A DNA stretch of 64,000 bases from Streptomyces coeruleorubidus (lineage in GTDB: Bacteria > Actinomycetota > Actinomycetes > Streptomycetales > Streptomycetaceae): positions 2,046,001 to 2,110,000 of the forward strand of contig NZ_CP118527.1 of assembly GCF_028885415.1 (NCBI RefSeq), in the 5' to 3' direction. Below, piece by piece: positions 33,940-42,669 of this stretch; positions within the stretch are counted from its first letter, which is position 1, and each line of letters starts with the position of its first letter. The position numbers and the translations under genes are program-made. The notes under the pieces were generated by a model. It did not search any database and was not told where the DNA came from. It was given only the letters and a program-made list of their open reading frames with translations.

Positions 33940-35148
33940 ATGGCACAACTGCGTAGCAAGAGACTCGGGTTCGCCGCGATCACCCTGTCGGCGACCGCCG
34001 CCCTCGTGGGCGGGCTCACCGCCCTCCCCGCCCAGGCCGCCGCTCCCGCCGAGGGCCGGGTGCTCGCCGCGGACTCCCCGGCCGCGATCAAGGACAGCTA
34101 CATCGTCACGCTCAAGAAGAGCGCGGGCCTGAAGGCGTCCTCGGCCGCGGGCAAGGATCTCGTCGAGGAGTACGGCGGGTCCGTGCGCAAGACGTTCGGC
34201 AAGGCGCTGAACGGCTACTCCGCCACCCTCTCCGCCACCGAGGCCAGGCGCCTCGCCGCCGACCCGGCGGTGGCCTCGGTCGAGCAGAACCAGCGCGTCC
34301 AGCTGTCCGCCACCCAGACCAACGCTCCCTGGGGCCTGGACCGCATCGATCAGACCTCCCTCCCGCTCTCCCGCACCTACACCTACCCGGACAGCGCGGG
34401 CACCGGCGTGACGGTCTATGTGATCGACACCGGTGTGCGCATCACCCACCAGCAGATCAGCGGCCGTGCCGCGCACGGTTACGACGCCGTCGACGGCGAC
34501 AACAACGCCTCCGACGGCAACGGCCACGGCACCCATGTGGCCACCACGATCGCGGGCTCGACCTACGGCGTCGCCAAGAAGGCGAAAATCGTCGGGGTGC
34601 GGGTGCTGAACAACAGCGGCTCCGGCACCACGGCCGGTGTGATCGCGGGCATCGACTGGGTGACGAAGAACCACTCCGGCCCCTCGGTCGCCAACATGTC
34701 GCTCGGCGGCGGCGCCTCCGCCTCGCTGGACACGGCCGTCCGCAACTCCATAGCCAGCGGCGTCACCTACGCCGTCGCCGCGGGCAACAGCAGCACCACC
34801 GCCTCCTCGTCCTCCCCGGCCCGGGTCGCCGAGGCGATCACCGTCGGCGCCACCACCAGCACCGACGCCAAGGCGAGCTACTCCAACTACGGCTCGGCCC
34901 TGGACATTTTCGCGCCCGGCTCCTCCATCACGGCCGGCTGGCACACCAGCGACACCGCGACCAACACCATCTCCGGCACCTCGATGGCGACCCCGCACGT
35001 CGCGGGCGCGGCGGCGGTCTACCTGGCGGGCCACACCTCTGCCACCCCGGCCCAGGTCGCCTCGGCCCTGGTCGGCGGCGCCACCACCGGCAAGGTCACC
35101 AGCGCGGGTTCGGGCTCGCCGAACCGGCTGCTGAAGCTCGTTCCGTAA
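33940..35148 (+). CDS. Secreted subtilisin-like serine protease (S8)
   Basis: This 402-residue preproenzyme has a signal peptide (about 1-33), an I9-type propeptide (about 53-120, DSYIVTLKKS and NGYSATLSA) and a subtilase domain. The triad is D163 (VIDTGVR), H196 (GNGHGTHVA) and S348 (SGTSMATPHVAG). The propeptide folds the enzyme and is then removed; the mature protease acts outside the cell, probably for nutrient release or in the growth-phase protease cascade. GAGGAGG lies upstream of the ATG. A strong hairpin terminator follows the stop. Confidence 0.94.
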   Translation: MAQLRSKRLGFAAITLSATAALVGGLTALPAQAAAPAEGRVLAADSPAAIKDSYIVTLKKSAGLKASSAAGKDLVEEYGGSVRKTFGKALNGYSATLSATEARRLAADPAVASVEQNQRVQLSATQTNAPWGLDRIDQTSLPLSRTYTYPDSAGTGVTVYVIDTGVRITHQQISGRAAHGYDAVDGDNNASDGNGHGTHVATTIAGSTYGVAKKAKIVGVRVLNNSGSGTTAGVIAGIDWVTKNHSGPSVANMSLGGGASASLDTAVRNSIASGVTYAVAAGNSSTTASSSSPARVAEAITVGATTSTDAKASYSNYGSALDIFAPGSSITAGWHTSDTATNTISGTSMATPHVAGAAAVYLAGHTSATPAQVASALVGGATTGKVTSAGSGSPNRLLKLVP

Positions 35149-35183
35149 CCGGCACGGACACCGGCACGGACTACCAGCACCTG

Positions 35184-35232
35184 AACAACCGTTCCCCGCC
35201 AGGCTCGACACGCCTGGCGGGGAACGGTTGTT
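35184..35232 (+). terminator. Strong rho-independent-type terminator after the subtilisin gene
   Basis: Bases 35184-35204 and 35212-35232 are perfect 21-bp inverted arms (AACAACCGTTCCCC... / ...GGGGAACGGTTGTT) with a 7-base loop, followed by T residues. It lies 36 bp beyond the subtilisin stop. Confidence 0.9.
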
Positions 35233-35643
35233 TCCGCCACCGGAACCTTTCAACTTGCGCCCCACGAAACGCATCCCGCAACGACCAAACCAACAAAAAC
35301 GTGAGGGGCCGTTCCAGGTCTTGCCATACGGGTTCAATCGTCAATACCGTCATACATCTCACCCGCATCGGTCCGTCAGTACGCGGCTCTAGGGGAGGGC
35401 TCAAGGACCGCGACGAACCGACGCGGGGCGCGGTAGGGGGGTGCCGTGCTCGGTGACCGCAACTGTCTTCGAGCCGTGCCGCGCGGTCGGCTGCCGTTTT
35501 TCGCCGTCGGCCAGCTTTGCCAGCTCACCCGGCGTGCCCGAAGCTCCATCTCGGCGTGCCACGGGTGAGAACCCCCCTTTCGAACCGGATTGGATCCGGA
35601 CTGCCCTGGGGGGGCGGTCCACCGGACGAGAGGGACCAGACTC
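35233..35643. other. Upstream region of the glycosyltransferase operon
   Basis: This 410-bp region has no convincing gene. It is moderately AT-rich at 35270-35360 and contains TTGCCA and TTCAAT-type promoter-like words near 35321-35345. The last 250 bp could be a long 5' leader. I found no recognisable riboswitch. Confidence 0.4.
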
Positions 35644-36465
35644 ATGAGCTCAGTTCTGCAGCCGGCCGCGGCGGAGCAGTATCCGCCGACCGCCGGGAAG
35701 TACCGGCCCGTCTCCTCTCACCTGGCCATTGCGCCGCCGGTGAGCGTGGTCATCCCGGCCATGAACGAGGCGGAGAACCTTCCGTACGTCTTCAAGACCC
35801 TGCCCGACTGGATCCACGAAGTGGTCCTGGTCGACGGCAACTCCACCGACGGCACCGTCCAGGTGGCCCGCGAGCTGTGGCCCGACGTCAAGGTCGTCGA
35901 GCAGCGCGGCAAGGGCAAGGGCGACGCCCTGATCACCGGGTTCCAGGCGTGCACCGGCGACATCATCGTGATGGTCGACGCGGACGGCTCGGCGGACGGC
36001 AACGAGATCGTGTCGTACGTCTCCGCGCTGGTCTCCGGCGCGGACTTCGCCAAGGGCTCCCGCTTCGCCAACGGCGGCGGCACGGACGACATGACCTTCA
36101 TCCGCAAGCTCGGCAACTGGGCGCTGTGCACGGTCGTCAACCGCAAGTTCGGCGCCCGCTACACCGACCTGTGCTACGGCTACAACGCGTTCTGGCGGCA
36201 CTGCCTCGACAAGATCGACCTCGACTGCACCGGCTTCGAGGTCGAGACGCTGATGAACATCCGGGTCGTCAAGGCCGGGCTCAAGGTGCAGGAGATCCCG
36301 AGCCACGAGTACCTGCGCATCCACGGCACCAGCAACCTGCGAGCCGTGCGCGACGGGCTGCGCGTGCTCAAAGTGATCCTCCAGGAGCGCTCCAACCGCC
36401 GGGCGCTGCGCCGCCGTTCGCCCCAGTCGCCGATGCTCGACTCCGTCCGGGGAGAGGTGTCTTGA
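35644..36465 (+). CDS. Family 2 glycosyltransferase (dolichol-phosphate-mannose-synthase-like)
   Basis: This 273-residue cytoplasmic or membrane-associated enzyme has the GT-A core: VSVVIPAMNEAENLPYV at about 33-49, VLVDGNSTDGT, KGDALITGFQ, and the metal-binding VMVDADGS at about 110-117. It resembles enzymes that pass a sugar to a lipid or growing glycan. It has no C-terminal membrane helices. GAGAGGG precedes the ATG. Its stop overlaps the next glycosyltransferase start (TTGA), so the three genes to 38289 form one tight operon. Confidence 0.88.
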   Translation: MSSVLQPAAAEQYPPTAGKYRPVSSHLAIAPPVSVVIPAMNEAENLPYVFKTLPDWIHEVVLVDGNSTDGTVQVARELWPDVKVVEQRGKGKGDALITGFQACTGDIIVMVDADGSADGNEIVSYVSALVSGADFAKGSRFANGGGTDDMTFIRKLGNWALCTVVNRKFGARYTDLCYGYNAFWRHCLDKIDLDCTGFEVETLMNIRVVKAGLKVQEIPSHEYLRIHGTSNLRAVRDGLRVLKVILQERSNRRALRRRSPQSPMLDSVRGEVS

Positions 36466-37496
36466 GCGGTCCCGGCATCTCCGTCGTGATCTGCGCGTAC
36501 ACCGAGGACCGCTGGGAGGACATCCTCGCGGCGGTCTCCTCGGTGCGGGCGCAGTCACGGCCCGCCCTGGAGACACTGCTGGTCGTCGACCACAACGACA
36601 CGCTCCGGGAGCGGCTGGCCAAGGAGTACAAGGATCACCAGGAGGACCAGGAGCCCTCCGGCGGCGCAGTGGTGCGGGTGCTCGCCAACGCGGGCCCGCG
36701 CGGCCTGTCCGCCGGCCGCAACACCGGCATCGCCGCCGCGCGCGGCGAGGTCGTCGCCTTCCTCGACGACGACGCCGTGGCCGAGCGCGACTGGCTGCTG
36801 CACTTCGCCGAGGCGTACGCCGACCCGCGCGTGATGGCGGTCGGCGGGCGCACCGAGCCGGTCTGGGCGTCGGGGCGGCGGCCCGGCTGGTTCCCCGAGG
36901 AGTTCGACTGGGTGGTGGGCTGCACCTACCGCGGCCTGCCGCCCGGCCGGGTCCGGGTGCGCAACGTGCTCGGCGGCAACGCCTCGTTCCGCCGCAGCGC
37001 CTTCGACGCGGCGGGCGGTTTCGCCACCGGCATCGGCCGGGACGGCGACAAACGCCCGCTGGGCTGCGAGGAGACGGAACTGTGCATCCGTCTCAGCCGG
37101 GCCCGGCCGGACGCGGTGCTGCTGATCGACGACCGGGCGGTGATCCACCACCGGGTGCCCGAGGCCCGCGAGCACTTCCGCTACTTCCGCACGCGCACGT
37201 ACGCCGAGGGCCTGTCCAAGGCCCTGGTCGCCCGGAGTGTCGGCGCCGACAAAGGGCTGGAGTCCGAACGCCGGTACGCCACCCGGGTCCTGCCGGCCGG
37301 GGTGGCCCGGGGGCTGCGGGACGCCCTGCTGGCCCGACCGGGCGGTGCCGGGCGGGCGGGGGCGATCGTCGCCGGGGTGCTGACGGCGGCGGGCGGATAC
37401 GTCGTCGGCAGCGTCCGGGCGCGCCGGGGCGGAACCACGTTTTCGGTGCCCGAGTTGTCCGTGCCCGGGGCAAAGGGGGCGGTGCTCCGTGAGTGA
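36462..37496 (+). CDS. Family 2 glycosyltransferase
   Basis: This 344-residue protein has the GT2 fold: ISVVICAYTEDRWEDI at the N-terminus, GLSAGRNTGIAAARGEVVAFLDDDA (nucleotide-sugar and metal binding), LGGNASFRR and CEETELCIRL. A hydrophobic segment near the C-terminus may touch the membrane. It begins at TTG 36462, which overlaps the stop of the previous gene and follows GAGAGG. It overlaps the deacetylase by 8 bp. With its neighbours it probably builds an extracellular or lipid-linked glycan. Confidence 0.88.
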   Translation: MSGPGISVVICAYTEDRWEDILAAVSSVRAQSRPALETLLVVDHNDTLRERLAKEYKDHQEDQEPSGGAVVRVLANAGPRGLSAGRNTGIAAARGEVVAFLDDDAVAERDWLLHFAEAYADPRVMAVGGRTEPVWASGRRPGWFPEEFDWVVGCTYRGLPPGRVRVRNVLGGNASFRRSAFDAAGGFATGIGRDGDKRPLGCEETELCIRLSRARPDAVLLIDDRAVIHHRVPEAREHFRYFRTRTYAEGLSKALVARSVGADKGLESERRYATRVLPAGVARGLRDALLARPGGAGRAGAIVAGVLTAAGGYVVGSVRARRGGTTFSVPELSVPGAKGAVLRE

Positions 37497-38289
37497 CGCA
37501 CGCGTACCGATCCTCATGTACCACGCGGTCGCGACCGATCCGAACGACGCGACCCGCGCCCTGTCCGTCACCCCGGAGGCGTTCGCCGAGCAGATGGCGG
37601 TGCTCGCGGACCGGGGTCTCAGCCCCGTCACCACGGCCGAGCTGGCGGCGTGCTGGCGCTCCGGCCGCGCGCTGCCCGAGCGGCCGGTCCTCATCACCTT
37701 CGACGACGGCTACGAGGGCGTGCACCGGCACGCCCTGCCCGTCCTCGCCAAGCACGGCTTCCCGGCCACCCTGTTCGTCTCGACCGGGTGGATAAAGGGG
37801 CCGTACGACACCGGAGGCGGCCTGGACACCATGCTGGACTGGGACCAGGTCCGCGAGCTCGCGGCGGCGGGCGTCGAGATCGGCGGACACAGCCACAGCC
37901 ATCCGCAGCTCGACCAGGTCTCCGACGCCACACTGCGGTTCGAGCTGATCCACTGCAAGGAGATCGTCGCGGACCAACTGGGCACCGTACCGGCCTCGTT
38001 CGCCTATCCCTACGGCTACTCCAGCCGCCGGGTGCGGGAGGCGGTGCACGAGACGGGCTACGCCCAGGCACTCGCCGTCGGCAACGGCCTCGCGCGCCGT
38101 GCGCAGGGGCCGTACGCCCTGCGGCGCGTGACGGTGCGCCGCAGCACGGGCACCGACGAGTTCGAGCGGCTGGTCGAAGGCCGTGCGATCGCCCGTACGT
38201 TCGCCCGGGACCGTGCCCTGACCAAGGGCTACGCCATGGTCCGCAGGACACGCCAGGCACGCCGGCTGATCTCCCGCCTCGGGGCCTGA
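37489..38289 (+). CDS. Polysaccharide deacetylase (NodB/CE4 type)
   Basis: This 266-residue protein has the NodB homology domain: MYHAV near the start, motif 1 ITFDDGYEG with both aspartates, motif 2 GGHSHSHPQL with the metal-binding histidines, and FAYPYGYSS. CE4 enzymes remove N-acetyl groups from amino sugars in a polysaccharide, using zinc. No signal peptide is visible, which is unusual for an enzyme acting on exported polymer; it may work on a lipid-linked precursor inside. It starts at GTG 37489 within the preceding gene. Confidence 0.9.
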   Translation: MSDARVPILMYHAVATDPNDATRALSVTPEAFAEQMAVLADRGLSPVTTAELAACWRSGRALPERPVLITFDDGYEGVHRHALPVLAKHGFPATLFVSTGWIKGPYDTGGGLDTMLDWDQVRELAAAGVEIGGHSHSHPQLDQVSDATLRFELIHCKEIVADQLGTVPASFAYPYGYSSRRVREAVHETGYAQALAVGNGLARRAQGPYALRRVTVRRSTGTDEFERLVEGRAIARTFARDRALTKGYAMVRRTRQARRLISRLGA

Positions 38290-38363
38290 CCAGCACCCGG
38301 GAACACGCCGCGTGCACCGGGAAACCGCGTGCACGCGGCGCCCTCGTGCCGGATCATGGCGGC

Positions 38364-39458
38364 ATGTCTGGAAACCCGCACGAGGCGCTGCCGATCCGGC
38401 TCAACGTCGACGACTCCGACTCCCCGTCCGATGTCGTCGACGCGCTGTTCCTCGGCCGCTTCGCGACGGGCGAGCAGCCGTACTCCCACGCCGTGAACAT
38501 CGACCGCGTACGGTCCGGGGCGACGCTGATGCCGCCCGGTGCCCGCGTGCTGCGCGCCGCCCGGGACGACGACCGCAGCGCGACGCTCGCGGAGGGCGAC
38601 GGCTGGACGCTGCTGATCTCCCGCTGGAACCGGGGCGCCGACGTCACGGTGACGGCGACCAGCGCCGAACTGGCCGAGAAGATCCTCGACCAGGCCACGG
38701 ACGGCGCGGCGGACGAACCCGAGCCGCAGCCGGAGAACGTCACGATGGGCTTCTGGTACGTCTCCCCGCGCCGCGGCCCGCACCGCACCACGCGCCAGAT
38801 CGCGGCGGGCACCTGGGACGAGATCCGGCCCAACTACACGGCGCCGGTGGCGGACGCGATGGACCGCCTGATGAAGACGACCCCCGAGGACATCTCGGGC
38901 CGGCTCCTCCTCCTGCACGGCCCGCCGGGCACCGGCAAGACGTCGGCGCTGCGCACCCTCGCCCGTTCCTGGCGGGACTGGTGCCAGGTGGACTGCGTCC
39001 TGGACCCCGAGCGGCTGTTCAGTGACGTCGGCTATCTGATGGACATCGCGATCGGCGAGGAGGACGCGGCGGGCAAGGGCCGCTGGCGGCTGCTGCTCCT
39101 GGAGGACTGCGACGAGCTGATCCGCGGCGAGGCCAAGCACACGGCGGGCCAGGCGCTGTCGCGGCTGCTGAACCTGACGGACGGACTGCTCGGCCAGGGC
39201 CGCAACGTCCTGGTCGGGGTCACGACCAACGAGGACCTGGAGCGCCTGCACCCCGCCGTCGTCCGGCCCGGCCGCTGCCTCGCCCGGATCGAGGTGGGTC
39301 CGCTGACCCGCCGTGAGGCGGTGAGCTGGCTGGGGCGCGAGGACGGCGTCGGCCGCGAGGGCGCGACGCTGGCCGAGCTGTACGCGCTGCGCCGGGGCAC
39401 GTCCCCGACGGCCCTGCCGGAACCGCGCGGGGACGCCGACGCGGGGTTGTATCTGTAG
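38364..39458 (+). CDS. AAA ATPase with N-terminal DUF5925 domain
   Basis: This 364-residue protein has an N-terminal domain of about 150 residues (DUF5925-like, with SPSDVVDALFLGRFATGEQPY) and an AAA ATPase domain from about residue 165. The ATPase has Walker A HGPPGTGKTSALR, Walker B LLLLEDCDELI, sensor VLVGVTTNEDL and arginine finger region HPAVVRPGRC. It is classical AAA rather than AAA+ helicase. No partner is obvious; it follows the polysaccharide operon by 74 bp but has no clear ribosome-binding site before ATG 38364, so it may have its own promoter. The role is unknown. Confidence 0.85.
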   Translation: MSGNPHEALPIRLNVDDSDSPSDVVDALFLGRFATGEQPYSHAVNIDRVRSGATLMPPGARVLRAARDDDRSATLAEGDGWTLLISRWNRGADVTVTATSAELAEKILDQATDGAADEPEPQPENVTMGFWYVSPRRGPHRTTRQIAAGTWDEIRPNYTAPVADAMDRLMKTTPEDISGRLLLLHGPPGTGKTSALRTLARSWRDWCQVDCVLDPERLFSDVGYLMDIAIGEEDAAGKGRWRLLLLEDCDELIRGEAKHTAGQALSRLLNLTDGLLGQGRNVLVGVTTNEDLERLHPAVVRPGRCLARIEVGPLTRREAVSWLGREDGVGREGATLAELYALRRGTSPTALPEPRGDADAGLYL

Positions 39459-39572
39459 CGGGGACCGCCCGCTGGGTTCGCTCACAACCGTTTCTCACCT
39501 CCCTGTCACCAAGGCGTGCGACGGTGTGCGCAGGAGCGACGCCGAGCTCCGCATGGACCAGGGAGGCCTCCG

Positions 39573-39968
39573 ATGGCACACACGGCACCCACCGTCTTCA
39601 GCGAACCCACCCACCGCGTCGCGCGGTGGGTCCTGCCCGTCGCCCTCGGTCTCGTCTACGGCAACTGGGTCGCGGTGAACCGGCGTCACGGTGGTCCGAT
39701 CACCGGACCGGATCTGGCGTGGGGTGTGTGGAGCGGGCTCGCCTTCACAGCCGTCTGCATCGCCGTGGTCCAGGTGACCCGGCGCCTCAGACGCGACCTG
39801 CACGCCCTGCACGCCCTGCTCCGGGCCGCCTTCGCCGGCGCCGCACTGGGCTTCCTCTACAGCCAGACCGGCGACGACATCCGTCCTGTGGTCATCACGA
39901 CGCTGCTGGTCACGGCAGCCGTCTTCCTGCTGCTGTTCTACCGCTTCCACACGCGCGCCGACGCGTAG
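39573..39968 (+). CDS. Small membrane protein, unknown function
   Basis: This 131-residue protein has about four hydrophobic helices (VLPVALGLVYGNWV, VWSGLAFTAVCIAVVQV, AAFAGAALGFLYS, VVITTLLVTAAVFLLLFY) and short charged loops. GGGAGGCC precedes the ATG. No family is recognised. It is a single gene between the AAA ATPase and the DUF72 gene. Confidence 0.75.
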   Translation: MAHTAPTVFSEPTHRVARWVLPVALGLVYGNWVAVNRRHGGPITGPDLAWGVWSGLAFTAVCIAVVQVTRRLRRDLHALHALLRAAFAGAALGFLYSQTGDDIRPVVITTLLVTAAVFLLLFYRFHTRADA

Positions 39969-40028
39969 GGGCGAGGACCAAGGTCGCCACTGCCACCCTC
40001 CCAGGGCGTGTGGTGCTTTGATAGGGAT

Positions 40029-40823
40029 ATGACCCTGTTCGTCGGCACGTCCGGGTGGCAGTACAAGGACTGGCGGGACGTCCTGTACCCGTCCGGGCTG
40101 CCGATGCGACTGTGGCTGGAGGAGTACGCCGGGCACTTCGCCACCGTCGAGATCAACAACGCCTTCTACCGGCTGCCGGCCCGGGAGACGTTCGAGGACT
40201 GGCGCGGGCGGGTGCCCGCGGACTTCGTGGTCGCGGTCAAGGCGAGCCGCTATCTGACCCACATCAAGCGGCTGAAGGACCCCGAGGAGCCGGTCGACCG
40301 CCTGATGAGCCACGCGGCGGGTCTCGGTGACCGGCTCGGCCCGGTGCTCCTCCAGCTCCCGCCCAACCTGCGTGCCGATCCGGGCCTCCTGGACGCCTGC
40401 CTCGCCTGCTTCCCCGCCTCGACCCGGGTCGCGGTCGAGCCCCGCCACGACTCCTGGTGGACGCCGGAGGTCCGCGCGGTCCTGGAGTCCCGGCGCGCGG
40501 CCCTGTGCTGGGCCGACGTCCTGGCCCGCCCCGCGACGCCGCTGTGGCGCACGACCGACTGGGGCTACGTCCGCTTCCACCAGGGCCGCGCCCGGCCCTG
40601 GCCGCACTACGGCCGCCGCTCCCTCGCCACGTGGCTCGACCGCATCGCCACGACCTGGTCCGACGGCGAGGACGTCTACGCGTACTTCAACAACGACCCG
40701 GGTGGTGCGGCGGTGGCGGACGCGATGACGTTCGCGCGGCTGGGGAGGTCGGCGGGCCTGGAGATCACACGGACACCCGAGCGTCTGGCGCAGGCCGGCC
40801 GAGCAGCGCCCTACTCCCCGTAA
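40029..40823 (+). CDS. DUF72 (YecE-like) protein
   Basis: This 264-residue protein has the DUF72 TIM-barrel pattern: VGTSGWQYKDW at the start, VEINNAFYRLP, FVVAVKASRYLTHIKRL, LGPVLLQLPPNL, VAVEPRHDSWW and DVYAYFNNDPGG near the end. The family's biochemistry is poorly known. The ATG follows TTTGATAGGGAT, which suits either a leaderless -10 or a weak AGGGA site. It overlaps the convergent GntR gene by 13 bp. Confidence 0.9.
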   Translation: MTLFVGTSGWQYKDWRDVLYPSGLPMRLWLEEYAGHFATVEINNAFYRLPARETFEDWRGRVPADFVVAVKASRYLTHIKRLKDPEEPVDRLMSHAAGLGDRLGPVLLQLPPNLRADPGLLDACLACFPASTRVAVEPRHDSWWTPEVRAVLESRRAALCWADVLARPATPLWRTTDWGYVRFHQGRARPWPHYGRRSLATWLDRIATTWSDGEDVYAYFNNDPGGAAVADAMTFARLGRSAGLEITRTPERLAQAGRAAPYSP

Positions 40824-41179
40824 GACGCCCGCAGGGCATCCCGTACGGCGGCGAGCGCCGCGTCCTCCCCCTGCCCGAGCCTGCGAGCCCGCTCCGCGAA
40901 CGCCTGGGCGGCGACCGCCAGCTCCCGGTCCGCCGCCGAGCCGGCGGCGGCCACGAACGTGCCGTGGCGGCCCCGCGTCTCGATCACGCCGTCCGCCTCC
41001 AGCGCCCGGTACGCCTTGGCGACCGTGTTCGCGGCGAGCCCCAGCGACTCGGCCAGCCCTCGCACGGTCGGCAGCCGGTATCCCACCGGCAGCTCCCCCG
41101 ACCGCGCCTGCTCGGAGATCCGCGCCCGCACCTGCTCGTACGGCGGAGCACTGTCGTCGATGTCGATCTTCAAGGTCAC
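40811..41179 (-). CDS. Short GntR-family regulator (YtrA type)
   Basis: This 122-residue protein has a GntR winged helix (APPYEQVRARISEQARSGEL, LPTVRGLAESLGLAANTVAKAY, ALEADGVIETRGRHGTFV) and only a short helical tail, as in the YtrA subfamily that controls ABC transporter operons. It starts at GTG 41179 with GACAAT about 7 bases upstream, so it is probably leaderless. No ABC operon is adjacent, so the target is unknown. Confidence 0.85.
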   Translation of the reverse strand: MTLKIDIDDSAPPYEQVRARISEQARSGELPVGYRLPTVRGLAESLGLAANTVAKAYRALEADGVIETRGRHGTFVAAAGSAADRELAVAAQAFAERARRLGQGEDAALAAVRDALRASYGE

Positions 41180-41250
41180 AGGCCGATTGTCCCGTACCCG
41201 ACGGAAAATGGGAGGCACCCGGCGTGCGCCCCCGCGTAACGTGCGCCTCC

Positions 41251-42177
41251 ATGACCGTGATCGTGCGCGACCTGCGACTCGACGTCCGAGCCGACGCCGA
41301 GGGGTTCTCCCGGACCCGCCGCCTCGCCCTGCCCTACATGCTGTCCACACCCGAGTCCGTGGTGCACACCCTGACCCGCGCCCACCCGGACTCCCACTTC
41401 GGGCAGCTCGTCGCGGAGGAGGACGGCGAGATCATCGGCACGGCCCAGATCAGCGTCGCCCACGACAGCCCGGAACCCGGCCAGGGCTCCGCCAACATCT
41501 ACGTACGCCCCGAGCGCAGGCACCGCGGCGCCGGTTCGCTCCTGCTGCGTACCGCCGAGGAGCGCTTGGCGGGGCTGGGCGTGCGGAAGCTGTTCGCCTG
41601 GGTGCTGGACGAGCCGGACAACCTCGCCTTCGCCGAGCGGCACGGCTTCCGGGCCAGCCGCTCCGCCTACTTCCTGCGCCTGGACCTGGCAGGCGGCACG
41701 CTGCCGCCCCGCGAGCACCCGCCGGCCGGCGTCGAGCTGCGCACGGCCGCCGACTTCGCGGACGACCCGCGCCCGTTGTTCGCACTGGACGCCGAGACGG
41801 TGTCGGACGAACCGAGCGACATCGATACCGAGTTCACGGACTACGAGGCCTGGCTCGAACAGAACTGGAAGCACCCGCTCCTCAACCGGGACCTGACCAC
41901 GGTCGCCCTCGTCGACGGCCGCCCCGCCGCCTTCAGCCTGGCGCACACCGACGGCAGCCGCTACGGGACCGCCATGACCGGCACCGCCCGGGCGTTCCGC
42001 GGCCGAGGTCTGGCGAAGCTCGCCAAGAACGACTCCCTGCACCGGGCCCGCGCCGCGGGGTACACGGAGGCGTTCACCGGCAACGACACCGGAAACGAAC
42101 CGATGATCGCCATCAACAAGTGGTTCGGCTACGAGATCTGTGCGAAGGAAGTGCGTTATGTCCGCGAACTCGGCTGA
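41251..42177 (+). CDS. Double-domain GNAT N-acetyltransferase
   Basis: This 308-residue protein has two GNAT domains. The first has IYVRPERRHRGAGSLLL, the acetyl-CoA loop, at about 90-106; the second has GTARAFRGRGLAKLAK at about 245-260 and ends NKWFGYEICAKEVRY. Tandem GNAT proteins acetylate small amines or antibiotics; the substrate is not predictable. It overlaps the DUF402 gene by 20 bp, so the two are likely co-expressed. Confidence 0.88.
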   Translation: MTVIVRDLRLDVRADAEGFSRTRRLALPYMLSTPESVVHTLTRAHPDSHFGQLVAEEDGEIIGTAQISVAHDSPEPGQGSANIYVRPERRHRGAGSLLLRTAEERLAGLGVRKLFAWVLDEPDNLAFAERHGFRASRSAYFLRLDLAGGTLPPREHPPAGVELRTAADFADDPRPLFALDAETVSDEPSDIDTEFTDYEAWLEQNWKHPLLNRDLTTVALVDGRPAAFSLAHTDGSRYGTAMTGTARAFRGRGLAKLAKNDSLHRARAAGYTEAFTGNDTGNEPMIAINKWFGYEICAKEVRYVRELG

Positions 42178-42658
42178 CCGGTCCGGCCAGCTGGACGTCG
42201 TGCTCGTCAAGGCGGGCCGTACGAAGATCCGCTACACCGGCGAGCTCCTGACGGACGACGGCACCCGCCTCGCGGTCCGTGCCCCGTGGGCGGGCAGCGG
42301 CGTCCGCGACTTCGGCTTCGTCCGCTTCGAGCCCGGGGACGTCTTCACGGAGTACTACTGGCGTGACCGCTGGTACGCGGTGAAGGAGGTCCGCTCGGCC
42401 ACGGGCGCGCTGAAGGGCTGGTACTGCGACATCACCCGCCCCGCCTCGCGCTCCGGCCCGGAACTGGTCGTGGAGGACCTCGACCTTGACCTGTGGGTCT
42501 CCGCGGACGGCACGGACGTACGGCGCCTGGACGAGGACGAGTTCGCAGACAGCGGCCTCAGCGAGACGGACCCCGAGGCAGCAGCAGCCGCGCTCGCCGC
42601 ACTCGACGAATTGGAGTCACTGGCTCGCGGCGGCGATTTCACCCCGCTCCTGGCCTGA
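42158..42658 (+). CDS. DUF402 protein, probable nucleotide phosphatase
   Basis: This 166-residue protein has the DUF402 (Ntdp-like) beta-barrel signature: YYWRDRWYAVKEVRSATGALKGWYCDI, then DLDLDLWVSADGTDVRRLDEDEF. Characterised relatives hydrolyse nucleoside tri- and diphosphates with a divalent metal. The acidic residues in DLDLDLW are the expected metal ligands. GGAAG precedes the ATG, which lies within the GNAT gene. Confidence 0.85.
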   Translation: MSANSADRSGQLDVVLVKAGRTKIRYTGELLTDDGTRLAVRAPWAGSGVRDFGFVRFEPGDVFTEYYWRDRWYAVKEVRSATGALKGWYCDITRPASRSGPELVVEDLDLDLWVSADGTDVRRLDEDEFADSGLSETDPEAAAAALAALDELESLARGGDFTPLLA

Positions 42659-42669
42659 ACCCTCCCCGT

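Noticed and set aside
35400..35643. Possible riboswitch in the leader of the glycosyltransferase operon
   Set aside because: I looked for c-di-AMP, cobalamin and T-box-like conserved blocks and saw none; only a long leader without clear structure remains.
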